A DNA stretch of 64,000 nt from contig NC_063062.1 of NCBI RefSeq assembly GCF_018812025.1, forward strand, positions 2,516,754 through 2,580,753, read 5' to 3'. The stretch is from Megalobrama amblycephala. Its lineage: Eukaryota > Chordata > Actinopteri > Cypriniformes > Xenocyprididae. Below the pieces are notes generated by a model that was not told the DNA's origin, ran no database searches, and worked only from the letters and a program-made list of their open reading frames with translations. The first letter of the stretch is position 1. Each line of letters starts with the position of its first letter. The position numbers were made by a program, and so were the translations under genes. Below are positions 23,299 through 34,498 of this stretch, one piece after another.

Positions 23299-24390
23299 AT
23301 GGCGGATTTTTCCGATGTATGTTATTCTGATCTGTCCTCGCCAGATCGGGAAGCTGTGGAGACTTTGCTGCCCGGCATTCATAGATCCACCGTGAGGTAC
23401 AGCGTCCCGCACATCACCCTTGCCCCAGGCACCTGCAAGCGACCGAGACATCCAGCTAGCGAGTCCCATGTGCGATGCAGTTTTTCGGACGGCGAGGGGA
23501 GTCAGACTACTCTACAAAAACACGGTCAGTCATGTCCGACGATTATCATGTGTATTAAATGCAACATGTACAGCTTAGCTCTTTCTGTCAGCAGTGAGAC
23601 TTACACATGTGATAAATGCAGGGATATTGTCAGGCTGACAGAGAGAATCTCAGAATTAGAGACACGCATCCAAACTTTAATTGAGGATAGTGAGAATGAA
23701 AGGGCCTTAGATACTGCTTTGGATGCGACTAGCCTAGTAAACACTGCACATTCGGTTTCGGTTGTAGAAGCCACGCAGCAGGCTAACTGGGTGACTGTGA
23801 GGCGGCATAGTGGCAAGAACAAACACCACTCTTCCGTTCTGATTAGAACATCAAACAGGTTCTCCCCACTCAGTGACGCACCCACTGAGAATCCTGTTGA
23901 AAGTGCCCTAGTTATTGGCGATTCTATTACACGGAATGTGAAAATAGAGACACCAGCCACCATAGTCACATGTTTGCCGGGGGCCAGAGCACCTGACATC
24001 AAAGCAAATTTAAAAGTGCTGGCTAATGCTAAACGTAAATATTCTAAAATCATTATCCACGTCGGCACAAATTATGTTCAACTTCGCCAGTCGGAGATCA
24101 CTAAAATTAACATTAAAGAGGTGTGTGAACTCGCAAATTCAATGTCAGCAGAAGTAATTTGTTCTGGCCCTCTTCCTGTTCGTCGGAGTGATGAGATAGT
24201 TAGCAGGTTATCATCACTCAATGGCTGGCTGTCTAAGTGGTGTCCGCAGAATAATATAGGTTTCATAGACAATTGGAAAAGCTTTTGGGGCAGACCTGAT
24301 CTGTTGAAAAGAGATGGTATTCATCCCTCCCGGGATGGTGCTGCTCTTCTATCTAGAAATTTGGCAAATAGTCTTAGAACTGAAACATGA
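23299..24390 (+). CDS. L2 ORF1 protein with SGNH esterase domain, copy B
   Basis: The 363-codon product has a C85-x2-C88...C104-x2-C107 zinc ribbon, a short coiled coil (about 110-135, RISELETRIQTL) and an SGNH/GDSL esterase domain. The latter shows GDS at 207-209, GTN at 256-258 and the D339-G-I-H342 dyad. In the other copies GTN is followed by Asp; here it is Tyr259, a substitution in the conserved block. Such ORF1 proteins in CR1/L2-group LINEs are thought to bind RNA and perhaps lipid or membrane. The start ATG matches that of copies A and D. The stop TGA is followed in the same frame by the ORF2 frame without another stop. Confidence 0.9.
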   Translation: MADFSDVCYSDLSSPDREAVETLLPGIHRSTVRYSVPHITLAPGTCKRPRHPASESHVRCSFSDGEGSQTTLQKHGQSCPTIIMCIKCNMYSLALSVSSETYTCDKCRDIVRLTERISELETRIQTLIEDSENERALDTALDATSLVNTAHSVSVVEATQQANWVTVRRHSGKNKHHSSVLIRTSNRFSPLSDAPTENPVESALVIGDSITRNVKIETPATIVTCLPGARAPDIKANLKVLANAKRKYSKIIIHVGTNYVQLRQSEITKINIKEVCELANSMSAEVICSGPLPVRRSDEIVSRLSSLNGWLSKWCPQNNIGFIDNWKSFWGRPDLLKRDGIHPSRDGAALLSRNLANSLRTET

Positions 24391-24522
24391 CAAACCAGGG
24401 CCCAGATCAGTACGCAGACAAACTGGCTAAACCGACCGTCTGCTAGCCGCCTCACGTCACAGAACTCAGATAATTCACAGCACATAGAAACTCTTTCACC
24501 TAGATATTATCACATAGAGACT

Positions 24523-27462
24523 GTGTCTGTACCTCGAACTAGTAAATACAAAAAACTTCCGAAACCTTTTAAGGGTAAAAATTTAATTGATGTTCAAAAA
24601 ATGAAAATCACAGATAAATCAGATAAACAAATGATAAAGCTTGGGTTACTGAATATTAGATCTATTTCTTCAAAAGCACTTACTGTAAATGAAATTATCA
24701 CAGACAATAAACTAGACTTGCTGTGTTTGACAGAAACCTGGCTAAAACCCGACGATTACATTATTTTAAATGAGTCTAGTCCTCAAGGTTATGACTATCG
24801 ACACAATCCTCGACAGAAAGGCAAAAGGGGAGGTGTTGCTGTAATTTATAGTAATATATTCAGAATCATTCAAAAGAATTTCAAATATAATTCCTTTGAA
24901 GTGATGGCGCTTTATGTAACATTATGTAAGTTGACATTTGTGCTGGCTACTGTATACAGGCCACCAGGGCACCATACTGACTTTATCAAAGAATTTGCTG
25001 ATTTTCTATCAGAGTTAGTACTGGCTGCGGATAAAGTCCTTGTTGTTGGTGATTTTAATATCCATGTAGATAATAATAAAGACGCATTTGGATTGGCATT
25101 TGCAGACATTTTAAACTCTATTGGAGTTAGACAACACGTGTCAGGACCCACTCATTGTCGTAATCATACCTTAGATCTAATACTGTCTCATGGAATTGAT
25201 ATTGATGCTGTTGAAATTCTACAGCAGAGCGATGATATATCAGATCATTATTTAGTCTCGTGTATAATACAGTTAGCCAAGGCTACAAAACCACCACCCA
25301 GCCATAAATTTGGTAGAACCATCACTTCTACCACTAAAGATTGCTTTATAAATAATCTCCCCGAGCAGTTTCATCGCCTTAGTATACCTGACAACTTAGA
25401 AGAACTCGATGCTGCAACAGAAACTATTGGATCTCTCTTTTCCAGCACATTAGATGCAGTCGCTCCTTTACGTCTAAAGAAGATTAAGGAAACTAATCCA
25501 ACGCCGTGGTATGATGAGCACACTCGGGCTCTAAAACGAGCTGTGAGAAAAGCTGAACGTAGTTGGAAGAAAACAAAACTAGAAGTTTTTCGCCTTTCGT
25601 GGAAAGAAAAAATGATTGAGTACAGAACGGCTATAAGAAATGCTAGATCTACTTATTTTTCAAATCTCTTAATAGAAAACAAACATAATCCTAGGTATTT
25701 ATTTGACACAGTGGCTAAATTAACTAGAAACAGAGATTCAACTGCTGACGTTTCCAAAGAGCACAGCAGTAATGACTTTATGAACTTCTTTACTTGCAAG
25801 ATTGATAATATTAGAGAGAAAATTATAAACATGCAACCGTCTACAGTTTCACTTCAGACAGTGCACTGTAGTGTCCCTGAGGTAAAACTAGAATCATTCG
25901 CCGCTATAGGAGAGGAAGAATTATCTAAACTTATCAAATCATCAAAATCAACAACATGTATGTTAGACCCAATGCCGACTAAACTACTGAAAGAAATGCT
26001 TCCAGAGGTCGTAGGTCCACTTCTTGATATAATTAATTCATCTTTAACACTAGGATACGTGCCAAAAACTTTTAAGCAGGCTATTATTAAACCTCTTATT
26101 AAAAAACCTCAACTAGATCCGAGAGATTTAGTAAATTACAGGCCAATCTCGAATCTACCTTTTCTGTCAAAGATACTAGAAAAGGCAGTTTCAACACAAC
26201 TGTGCTCCTTTTTAGAAAGAAATGGAATCTGTGAGGATTTCCAGTCAGGATTTAGACCATACCATAGTACTGAGACTGCTCTCGTTAGAGTTACAAACGA
26301 TCTACTCTGATCATCCGATCGTGGCTGTATTTCTCTATTAGTGTTATTAGATCTCAGTGCTGCTTTTGACACTATCGATCACAACATTCTTTTAAAAAGA
26401 CTTGAAAACTATATTGGCATTAGTGGAATTGCTTTGGCATGGTTCAAATCATACTTATCTGACCGTTATCAGTCTGTAGTAGTTAATGAAGAGATGTCGT
26501 ATCGATCACAAGTTCAATATGGAGTACCACAAGGCTCAGTACTAGGACCGTTGCTTTTCACTCTGTACATGCTGCCCTTAGGAGAGATAATTAGGAAGCA
26601 TGGTGTTAGTTTTCACTGCTACGCTGACGATACTCAGCTCTATATTTCCTCGCGCCCTGACGAAACCTACAAATTCACAAAACTAACAGAATGCATAGCT
26701 GACATTAAAAACTGGATGACAAGAAATTTCTTATTATTAAATTCAGAAAAAACTGATATCCTAATCTTTGGACCAAAAACTTCCTCACGAAAAAACCTTG
26801 AATACTCTCTAACACTTGACGGGTGCTCCATTAAATCTTCATCCTCAGTTAGAAACCTGGGTGTGCTCTTTGATACCAATCTTTCATTTGAAAGTCATGT
26901 TTCTAGTATCTGTAAAACCGCCTTCTTCCATCTAAAAAATATATCTAAATTATGACATATGCTCTCAATGACAAATGCGGAACAGTTGGTTCATGCATTC
27001 ATGACCTCAAGACTAGATTACTGTAACGCTCTACTGGGTGGTTGTTCTGCTCGGCTTTTAAACAGACTACAGTTGGTCCAAAATGCGGCAGCTAGAGTTC
27101 TTACTAGAACCAGAAAGTATGACCATATTAGCCCAGTTCTGTCAACATTACATTGGCTCCCTATTAAACATCGTATAGATTTTAAAATCTTGCTACTTAC
27201 TTATAAAGCTCTAAATGGTTTAGCTCCCCAATATCTAAGCGAGCTCTTGGTGCATTATAGTCCTTCACGTCTATTGCGATCTCAGAATTCAGGCCAGTTG
27301 ATAATACCCAGAATATCAAAATCAACTGAAGGCGGCAGATCCTTTTCCTATTTAGCACCTAAACTCTGGAACAATCTTCCTAGCATTGTTCGGGAAGCAG
27401 ACACACTCTGTCAGTTTAAATCTAGACTAAAAACACATCTCTTTGCTCTTGCATACACATAA
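24523..27462 (+). pseudogene. L2 ORF2, copy B, two nonsense mutations
   Basis: The frame covers 980 codons, with TGA at 26308-26310 (copies A and D have TTA) and TGA at 26953-26955 (CGA elsewhere, a CpG transition). Endonuclease motifs are at about residues 71 (TETW), 176 (GDFN) and 240 (SDH). The reverse transcriptase YADD is at 700-703. The C-terminal region absent from copy A is present ([13 protein letters not shown], then [10 protein letters not shown]). The start is uncertain: GTG at 24523, ATG at 24601, or continuation from ORF1 by readthrough. Apart from the two stops this copy is nearly identical to copy D. Confidence 0.9.
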
Positions 27463-28130
27463 CACATTATCAATACATTAACATTTTTTCAATTCCGTTA
27501 AAGGATTGTTACGCTGCAATAATTAGGTCGGCCGGAACCGAGAACATTTCCTATAACACTAGATATACCTGTACATCAGAATAAGAATGGCATCTACGCT
27601 AATATCAGTCTCTCTGCTTATCCTGAGGTTTGCCGGGTGCTGGATCCAGGCCGTATCCAGATCAGATGGAGAACCTGTGTCTGGACCTGACTACAACGTA
27701 GCCCAGGAGACAATGGGCCTACAGATCCAGTTCTGGCTGCATCTATTTTTAAATCTCTGTATCCGCTTACATATATTTATATATAATCTATTTTTAATCT
27801 CTATAATAAAAATGTATAATTCAGATTTTGATCTCCATATCCATTTACATATATATATCTTCCAAGGGTTTTTTTCCCTCCTAGGACTTTTTTCCCAGTG
27901 TTAGCACGCTGGGTTTTTCTCCTAGGGGGTTTTTTCCACCCCTGGGAGTCAGCCGACATTGGCCTAATGTAGCACCATCTTGTATATGTTACATATTACC
28001 ACGCTTGCTTGTACAGCTTATTTTTAACCACTTCTCTTTTTTCTGTGCTTCTAATATGTAAAGCTGCTTTGAAACAATTACCAATTGTAAAAAGCGCTAT
28101 ATAAATAAATTTGACTTGACTTGACTTGAC
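27463..28130 (+). other. L2 3' UTR and tail
   Basis: Contains the segment GCTGCTTTGAAACAATTACC and AGCGCTATATAAATAAATTT before the TTGAC repeats. The same tail appears inverted at 16917, 42413 and 46736. It is presumably the recognition structure for the L2 reverse transcriptase. Confidence 0.75.
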
Positions 28131-28365
28131 TCTTTCTGACAGTGTTGCGGAGGTAGATGATGGAGAGCTGTGAGAGAAGAGGAAGAGTGTCTGTCTTACA
28201 AGGTCTTCTGGGGCAAGGATTGGAGGATGGTCTCTATATATTCACTTTGGATCTTTGCAAATTGAAAGCTGAAAAATAACATGTTATTGTAGTAGCTATT
28301 GTAGTCAGGTGTATTGCTTTTGTTAAAAAAAAGGTATGAGGAAAGCATGTTTAACTTACATGTTC
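28131..28365. other. No supported gene; possible terminal exon
   Basis: On the minus strand an acceptor TTTTTCAG near 28270 precedes SICKDPK and a stop, which could be the last exon of the exon-like set just upstream. Otherwise nothing is recognised. Confidence 0.3.
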
Positions 28366-28784
28366 CTCCTCTTCTTCATCCTGAGCTGCACTGTATATGG
28401 TCTTCAAAAAAATGATCTCTTGATCCTGGATCCATCCAGTCCACTTTGAAGATGATTTGAATGATGTTGTTGTATCTAAAGGATAATGACATAACATTAC
28501 ATACATGCCGATAGCAGCACCATTAGTCCAGGACCTTATATCAATATTTAGAACAAGTCAGAAACCAATTTAATGTCCATCCCTGCTTAGTGCTTACAAT
28601 CATCAATGTCTTGTTGTTGCTGCACAGGCTGCTTCTCCTCCAGCTGCTGAAAATGAAGGACAGGGTCTTCTGAGGCCTCTGTAGACTGACACTTCCTCTT
28701 GATCACTTCATGGAGGGCTGGTGCAATGTTTTGCTGTGGAATGAGGCTCCTCTTCAGCTCTCTATCTTCTGTCTTCTGCAATAA
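28366..28784 (-). pseudogene. Two exon-like blocks of an unrecognised gene
   Basis: Block one, about 28784-28599, reads MQKTEDRELKRSLIPQ and ends QQQQDIDD before a GTAAGC donor. Block two, about 28475-28366, has an acceptor (CTTTAG) and a consensus GTAAGT donor and reads SKWTGWIQDQEIIFLKTIY, ending in a Glu-rich run. The two join in frame. I do not recognise the product. Acidic and Gln-rich segments suggest a linker region. It may be part of a transposon-borne gene together with the Pro/Glu repeat region to the right. Confidence 0.35.
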
Positions 28785-28810
28785 AGAGTTCTTCTAGTGC
28801 CGAGTCGGAC

Positions 28811-29179
28811 TCAAAGCAGGACTGGAGCAGGCTCTGGAGAGGATTCATGGACTGGAGTGGGCTCTGGAGTGGATTCAAGGACTGGATTTGATATGTGTGC
28901 AGTCCACACACACCAAATGGCTGTGGCCATAATGGCCAGTGCTGCAATCTCTGAGGGCTCTGGCGTGGCAGCCATCTTGGCTGAGGGCTCAGGCGTGGCA
29001 GCCATCTTGGCTGAGGGCTCAGGTGTGAGAACTATAGGGCAGGAAGATGCATAAAGCACAGGGCTAGCAATCTTTAAAACAGGACATGCTGGTGATAAAG
29101 ATGGGCCAATCTCCATGGCCATCAGAGCTTGGTGTGTCCTGCCCCCCTCCAAAAAATGTTTAGGGGTAGCTTCCTCCAC
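28811..29179 (-). pseudogene. Pro/Glu-rich repeat protein fragment
   Basis: The minus strand has tandem copies of a 12-residue PEPSAKMAAT-type repeat (about 28935-29030, 36-bp period), a hydrophobic segment (AALAIMATAIWCVW), then further PEPTPVHESS-type repeats. Similar low-complexity repeats are common in predicted fish proteins linked to transposons. This is recalled, not checked. No conserved domain is visible and the frame closes at both ends. Confidence 0.4.
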
Positions 29180-29220
29180 AGTAAAAGGTGAACCAACTGT
29201 GAGCAGAGCAAAATCATCAG

Positions 29221-29450
29221 AGAGGGTCGTGAATGAAAGTGCATGACATGCTCATCCTCTGAGGCAAATCCTTTTAAAATTATTCCTCAAGCCGGAGCCT
29301 GGCACAAGCTTGGGGTTCCTTAGAAGCTTCTAGCTTCTTAGCATCATCTTCACATCAGAGTTTTCTCAGTAAAAGAGAGGGTAGTGAATGAAAGTGAAAC
29401 CAGACATGCTCATCCTCTGAGGCAAATCCTTTTAAAATTATTACTCACCA
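29221..29450. repeat. Direct repeat pair, about 70 bp, 157-bp spacing
   Basis: The segments at about 29221-29287 and 29378-29449 share GACATGCTCATCCTCTGAGG and flanking sequence. They look like a local tandem duplication. Confidence 0.7.
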
Positions 29451-29752
29451 CATCTCAAAACGAAGAAAAGTGCATGAAACTGACCAAGCTTGAGGCATTT
29501 TTCCAAGCTGACGTGGGCGTTCACTGTGTTGAATGTATCATCAAGGTAATAAAAGGTCTTATCAGTTTTCTTGTTTCCTGTAGTTCTGCATGTGTGTTAG
29601 CCAAGTTTGGGATGCTAGTTGCAGTTGTAGAGGGATGGGTTCACAGAACTTTGAGAGAGTGAGTTTCTGGATTATTCATTATATATAATAATAGGTAAAA
29701 TACAAACTTACATAACACAGTAGAAAAAAAGAAAGTGGCTGAACATAGAAAG
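29451..29752. other. No supported feature
   Basis: An open plus-strand stretch (29384-29662) has no recognisable domain. Nothing else is seen before the solo LTR. Confidence 0.35.
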
Positions 29753-29756
29753 AAGG

Positions 29757-31159
29757 TGTAATGACTGAGGCAAATCAGACACAATTATTGGTTAGTTAAC
29801 CAATAGTTTTAAGCTCACTCTGGAGTCTGTCCCCATCCCCCGGGAAGTTTTCAGTTACAAGTTTATTGCGCTGAGGAATGTGGTTGCCGCATGGAGAGCA
29901 GAGTAGAGACACAGAAAATCTGCATCTTCCCTGCATTTTCCACACAGAACACAGACTCTATGGCATTAATGTATAGACAGACTGGGCTATAAATGAATCC
30001 TTCTCAGGAAATGGTATCCATTATTACTGATGTTGTATTGTACTCATTGTATTTACATGTTTGATGATTGTTAAATGTTATGACCTGCACGGTAACTTCA
30101 ATCATGCCATGTTTAGTGTCTATACGTTCGTAGCAGGAAGATTTAAATGCTTGTATATGCGGTACATCCATGCCTGTGCAACACATCAGTATTAAAAGAA
30201 TCTTTAATAGTTCTGATTCAAGAACTCAGCTTGTTAATCTTTCTGGGTTGTAAAAGCCCTGACAGGAGGGGTGTTGCTACCCAGAATTACAACATCTTCA
30301 TTGGTCCGGTCAACAACTGAGAGGTGTGACTTTGACCAGAGGTTAAAAACCAGCGAACTGTGCCACTCCCTCTCTTCTTCCTTGCTTCTGGACGACCGAA
30401 CAAATCTCCCTGCGGCTGGCCTCTCTAGGCCCGGCCGCAAGGCTGGTAGGCCCCTGGCCTACAACACCCAGCCATGTGCTCATCACCCAACAGACTGGCA
30501 ACAACTTCAGACGATAACCTCAAGAGTTATCCTCAACCTGCAGATCCGACGCTCCTCAGCCTAAAGGCATCTTGCAAGTATCGTACATTTTAATGCTAAA
30601 CAGCGATTTAGTATTGATTTGTAAAGACTTACCTTTGCTATTGCTAAAAGAAACTGATGAGTCCTTTCCAGGTTGTCTTTGACATTTCATGTAGCTCTAG
30701 TAACAGCATCTCTTCCGGTTCAACTCTATCATTACTCATTCTGACTTGCGTGTGTGTGTGACCCTTTATGTATGTTATGTTATGTGTTTGTTAGTTTAGT
30801 TATGTGTTTGTGAGTTAGTTAATAAAGATTGTGCACAATACACGTTTGGTTCTGACTCCGTCTGCTAATGAATTGCCTCTTAAGTGATAGATCCGGACTA
30901 CATGCTCTGAGTAGTACAGTACAATAAGAAATATTATTTTTCCATAACTTGGAAATTGACATTTCTTAGAATTAATAAACAATCAACACTGAACGTTCAC
31001 TGGACGAACAGGTTAACTGATTGTAATGTTAATTTTAATGTAGCTACGTCCAGTTAATCTGATTAACGGATTTGCATATTCATAATTAATCATAATTAAT
31101 AATCATAATGAGTTATGAATAATTATTAATATTTCCCCTTTGAGTTAATTTTCGCTACA
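29757..31159 (+). repeat. Solo LTR (1,403 bp) with AAGG target duplication
   Basis: The block starts TGTAATGA and ends CGCTACA (TGTA...TACA ends) and is flanked by AAGG at 29753-29756 and 31160-31163. It contains an AATAAA at about 30822 and a T/G-rich stretch before it. No internal region follows, so it is best read as a solo LTR left by LTR-LTR recombination. A 4-bp duplication suits Ty3/gypsy-type elements but is not decisive. Confidence 0.6.
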
Positions 31160-31339
31160 AAGGTGAGGATGAAGGCCAGGGGAGGAGGGCTGGTGTCACT
31201 TGGAAAAAGTCGCACCTGATAATCCTGCAAGAAATGATAAACACAAATCAATCATTGGGGCCAAACATACAACTAATCATCAAGAAACTCACATTATCAA
31301 CACCTTTAAATGATGGGCAAAATCTTGTGCCATCCTAGG

Positions 31340-31555
31340 TGTATATGACTTTCTTCTTTCTGATGAACACAATCAGAGATATATTAATAAATATCCTAAG
31401 CTTTATAATGGCAATGAATGGGACCAATGAGGATGAAGCTGAAGAAAGTGTCTCCATCCACATTCATCCATCATAAACCTACTCCACACCACTCCACGGG
31501 GTTAATTTAGGCCTTCTTATGCGAAGTGATGCGTTTGTGTAAAAAAAAAAAAATC
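31340..31555 (+). repeat. Left half of a fold-back MITE
   Basis: The sequence with GACTTTCTTCTTTCTGATGA and AGGCCTTCTTATGCGAAG is an inverted, diverged match to 33240-33495. The terminal part is not preserved on this side. Confidence 0.6.
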
Positions 31556-31828
31556 TATATTTAACAAGCTATGGAGTAAAATATCTAGCTTCGGCCAAAC
31601 TGCCTTCCGCATTCAACTTACAAAGTAAGTGTAAAACTCTCGCCGTTCAAAAAGCTTACGCTACATCCTACGCATTCCCTATTTAACTTACGGGAAAAGG
31701 GTAACTGATGTGATGCCAGTTCCATTTTTTTTTCGTAACTTGAATATAGAAGGCTGTCTGGCAGAAGCAAGATATTTTTGTTTAACCTCTTCAGCTCTGC
31801 AGCATATTTTGAATTTTTTACAGAATTA

Positions 31829-32323
31829 GGCATACCAGAATTTAAAAGAGAGCCCTACTCGCATACTTTGGAATAAATAGATAAAAATGGTCTCATTTTA
31901 CAGAAAACTCTCTGAATTTTAAAACATGGGTAAAATATTGCATATTTTGGATTTTATATGTTTACAATACTGTGATAAACACTAACAAAAAGTCAGATTT
32001 TTATTTATTTTTTTATTAAGTTTTTATTTAAGAGTCTGTAATTTAGGACATGTTTGGTCTATGTCACTTCAGACAATCTCTTTTGATTCCACTAGGTGGC
32101 AATAAACAGGAGAAAAAAGAATTTTTTTGATAACATCTTCTAAGCAAAAGTTATTTAGCTTTAATTGAAAGGAGGCGTTAGACTCTCCAAGTGTACTTTT
32201 ACAGTCACGATTTTTTATTTCTGAAACCAGTAGGCATACCTGAACTTAAAAGACAGCCCTACCCACATACTTTGGAATAAATTGATAAAAATGGTCTTAT
32301 TTTACAGAAAACTCTCAGAAGTT
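31829..32323. repeat. Direct repeat pair of about 91 bp
   Basis: Bases 31829-31919 and 32233-32323 are diverged direct copies (for example CATACTTTGGAATAAAT and TTTTACAGAAAACTCTC in both). They lie between the two halves of the fold-back MITE. Confidence 0.7.
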
Positions 32324-33195
32324 TAACACAAGTGCAAGATAATAAAAGCACGCAATAATTCGCTAAAAACGCCATCCAAAATCACAAACCAACTTCCAAT
32401 CAAATCCATCATCTGCACCCGTTTGATGGCGCGCACGCGATTCGTGTTCTTTAGTCCCACCTCCTCAACTTTGGAAAGGAAAAACTCGGGCTCTGAATGG
32501 TCTAGAAGCTTGATCGATGTGTCTATGGAGAGGGGGGTCGTCAGCTTTCATGACATAGGACGCACTGCGTGATGACGTCATTGCAAGTCGACAGAAATCA
32601 AAGAGAGTCAAATACTTGTCATAAATGTTTTACGCTGCATCGCGTGTTTTGATCTGCGCATCTGAGACATATTATAGTGCCGTTTAGCCATGCATGCTCA
32701 CAGACACACGAGAATGGTCTAATTTTGAAGAAAACAACCTAAAGTAAAAGCTGATATAGGATATTTTAGGCTAGTATGTGAGCACAGATGTAGTTATCAG
32801 CGCAGAAATGATGCATAAGTTTGCTTGTTCACAGGAGTCATTTCAGTTTTCGTGATTCTTTTGAAAATTATTCTTTGTTATGTCACTATAATGTATAAGA
32901 TCTGTGAAATAAAGTAACATTCCTGAGAGTGAGAGCTTTCATTTGATGTGTGACTTGTCTAGGTTTGGTGAGTTTGTGTGCTAGAAATATGAAATATGAA
33001 CATTATTCATCTGATTTTCTCAAGGGGGCGTTGTTGCGGAAGAACGAATTTAGACCTTATTATTTTCTTTTATGTAAAATTAATGCAAATACCATGGGAC
33101 TTGCAAGAAAGAGGTTCTACGCTTTCAAAAAATACCATGTATGACTAGTTTTGTGCTTCACAGTTTATAGATTTTTAAAAAATAATATCATAACC
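32324..33195. other. No supported feature
   Basis: No coding region or repeat family is recognisable here. Confidence 0.35.
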
Positions 33196-33202
33196 CCCCC
33201 GC

Positions 33203-33220
33203 GGACCCACCGGTGGGTCC
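33203..33220. repeat. 18-bp perfect palindrome
   Basis: GGACCCACCGGTGGGTCC is fully self-complementary and follows a C-run at 33194-33200. Confidence 0.8.
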
Positions 33221-33239
33221 TAGGGTGTGGCCAGATATG

Positions 33240-33533
33240 GATTTTCTTTTTTTTTTTCTTTTTTTTTAACACAAACGCATCGCTTCGCTTCAGAAGGCCT
33301 TCATTAACCCCACTGGAGCCGTGTGGAGTACACATTTATGATGGATGGATGTGGATAGAAGCAGCTTCATACTAGTTGGTATCAGTCACTGCCATTATAA
33401 AACTTGGATTCGTCAGAATATTAATTAATATATCTCCGACTGCGTTCATCAGAAAGAAGAAAGTCTATGGATGGCTTGAGGGTGAGTAAAGCTTGTACTA
33501 ATTTTCATTTGAAAGTGAACTAATCCTTTAAAA
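33240..33533 (-). repeat. Right half of a fold-back MITE
   Basis: Inverted match to 31340-31555. It ends GAACTAATCCTTTAA, the TTAA-type end shared by the MITEs at 34499 and 35158. Confidence 0.6.
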
Positions 33534-34247
33534 GTAATTCACATTGTGATGTATCTGGTTGCCAAAACAGAAAGCAATAATGTCAAGCAATGTTAAATTT
33601 ACCTCAGGAAAGACATTTAATGAATATAAACTGATATGATATGACTGATTTGAAACATTTTATCAAGATAATTTTTGGCCATTTCAATCAGCCCTATGAA
33701 ACACAGATGAGTGTAAACTCCATGAATGAAATGAGCACAGCACAACTGCAAAGCAAATAACTGCATTGCCGTTTCTGTGTGCTTTTCAGAAATCAGGTAT
33801 TTTTTTACTCTAAACTTGTTTAAAGAAATGTTACATTTATAATTAAAAATATAATTAAAAAATGAGTTATACAAGGCATATTTGTTAATTGAAAACTGTA
33901 AAGGGAACAGAATTACATTTTCTATTTTTTTATTTTTTTCTAACTTCTATTTTTTTCACAAACTTTTGGTTATTTCTGGTCATTTCCACCATTTTTAAGA
34001 TTTTTCTAAATACAAATTCAGACACAAATAATTTTGAGATTACTACAGATTTTAACTCAATTGCACACACCTAATATTACTCTTACCTTAATGATACTGC
34101 CAGTCGTATTGTGCAAACTCCCTGATGAAGGATGCAACTTGTGGGTTTAAGGCTGTGTTTTTTCTCTTAACCATCCTCCCGCTCTTTCTGCTCAACTGAA
34201 ACTCAGAACTGCATTTTGAATAGTCAGGATTTATCCTGACAAGAAAC

Positions 34248-34498
34248 CTGTAAATACAAAAAAAAAAAAAAAAAGATTTGTGATCACAATATGTAGCATC
34301 ATCTCTAATAAGTCATGTCACAATAAGGGATAAGCTCTAAACATTAATTTACATTAAACCCATTGGTGTTACTAATATAAATTAATTTGTAACAAAAGTG
34401 TATGAATGAAGGTAAAAAAATTTTGGAGCCAAGTAGTCAGTTTTTTTTTTTTTCAAGATGGAGTCTCATGAACCTAATAACATCCCTCCCGACTTTTG
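34248..34498. other. Intron sequence with A- and T-tracts
   Basis: This lies upstream of exon 5 of the SAMD3-like pseudogene. It contains an A-run at 34258-34274 and a T-run at about 34441-34453 and nothing else recognisable. Confidence 0.4.

Larger units (their letters stand above)
23033..28130 (+). mobile_element. L2-type LINE, copy B (full length)
   Basis: The 5' end resembles copies D and E (TGCTCAACACTGCTGCC). ORF1 is open and ORF2 has two nonsense codons. The 3' end has four TTGAC repeats at 28111-28130. I could not find a clear target duplication. The 5' boundary is set by comparison with copies D and E. Confidence 0.85.

Noticed and set aside
28811..29054. Plus-strand frame with AAILAEGSG repeats
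   Set aside because: It is the complementary reading of the minus-strand PEPSAKMAAT repeats, whose composition is more protein-like.
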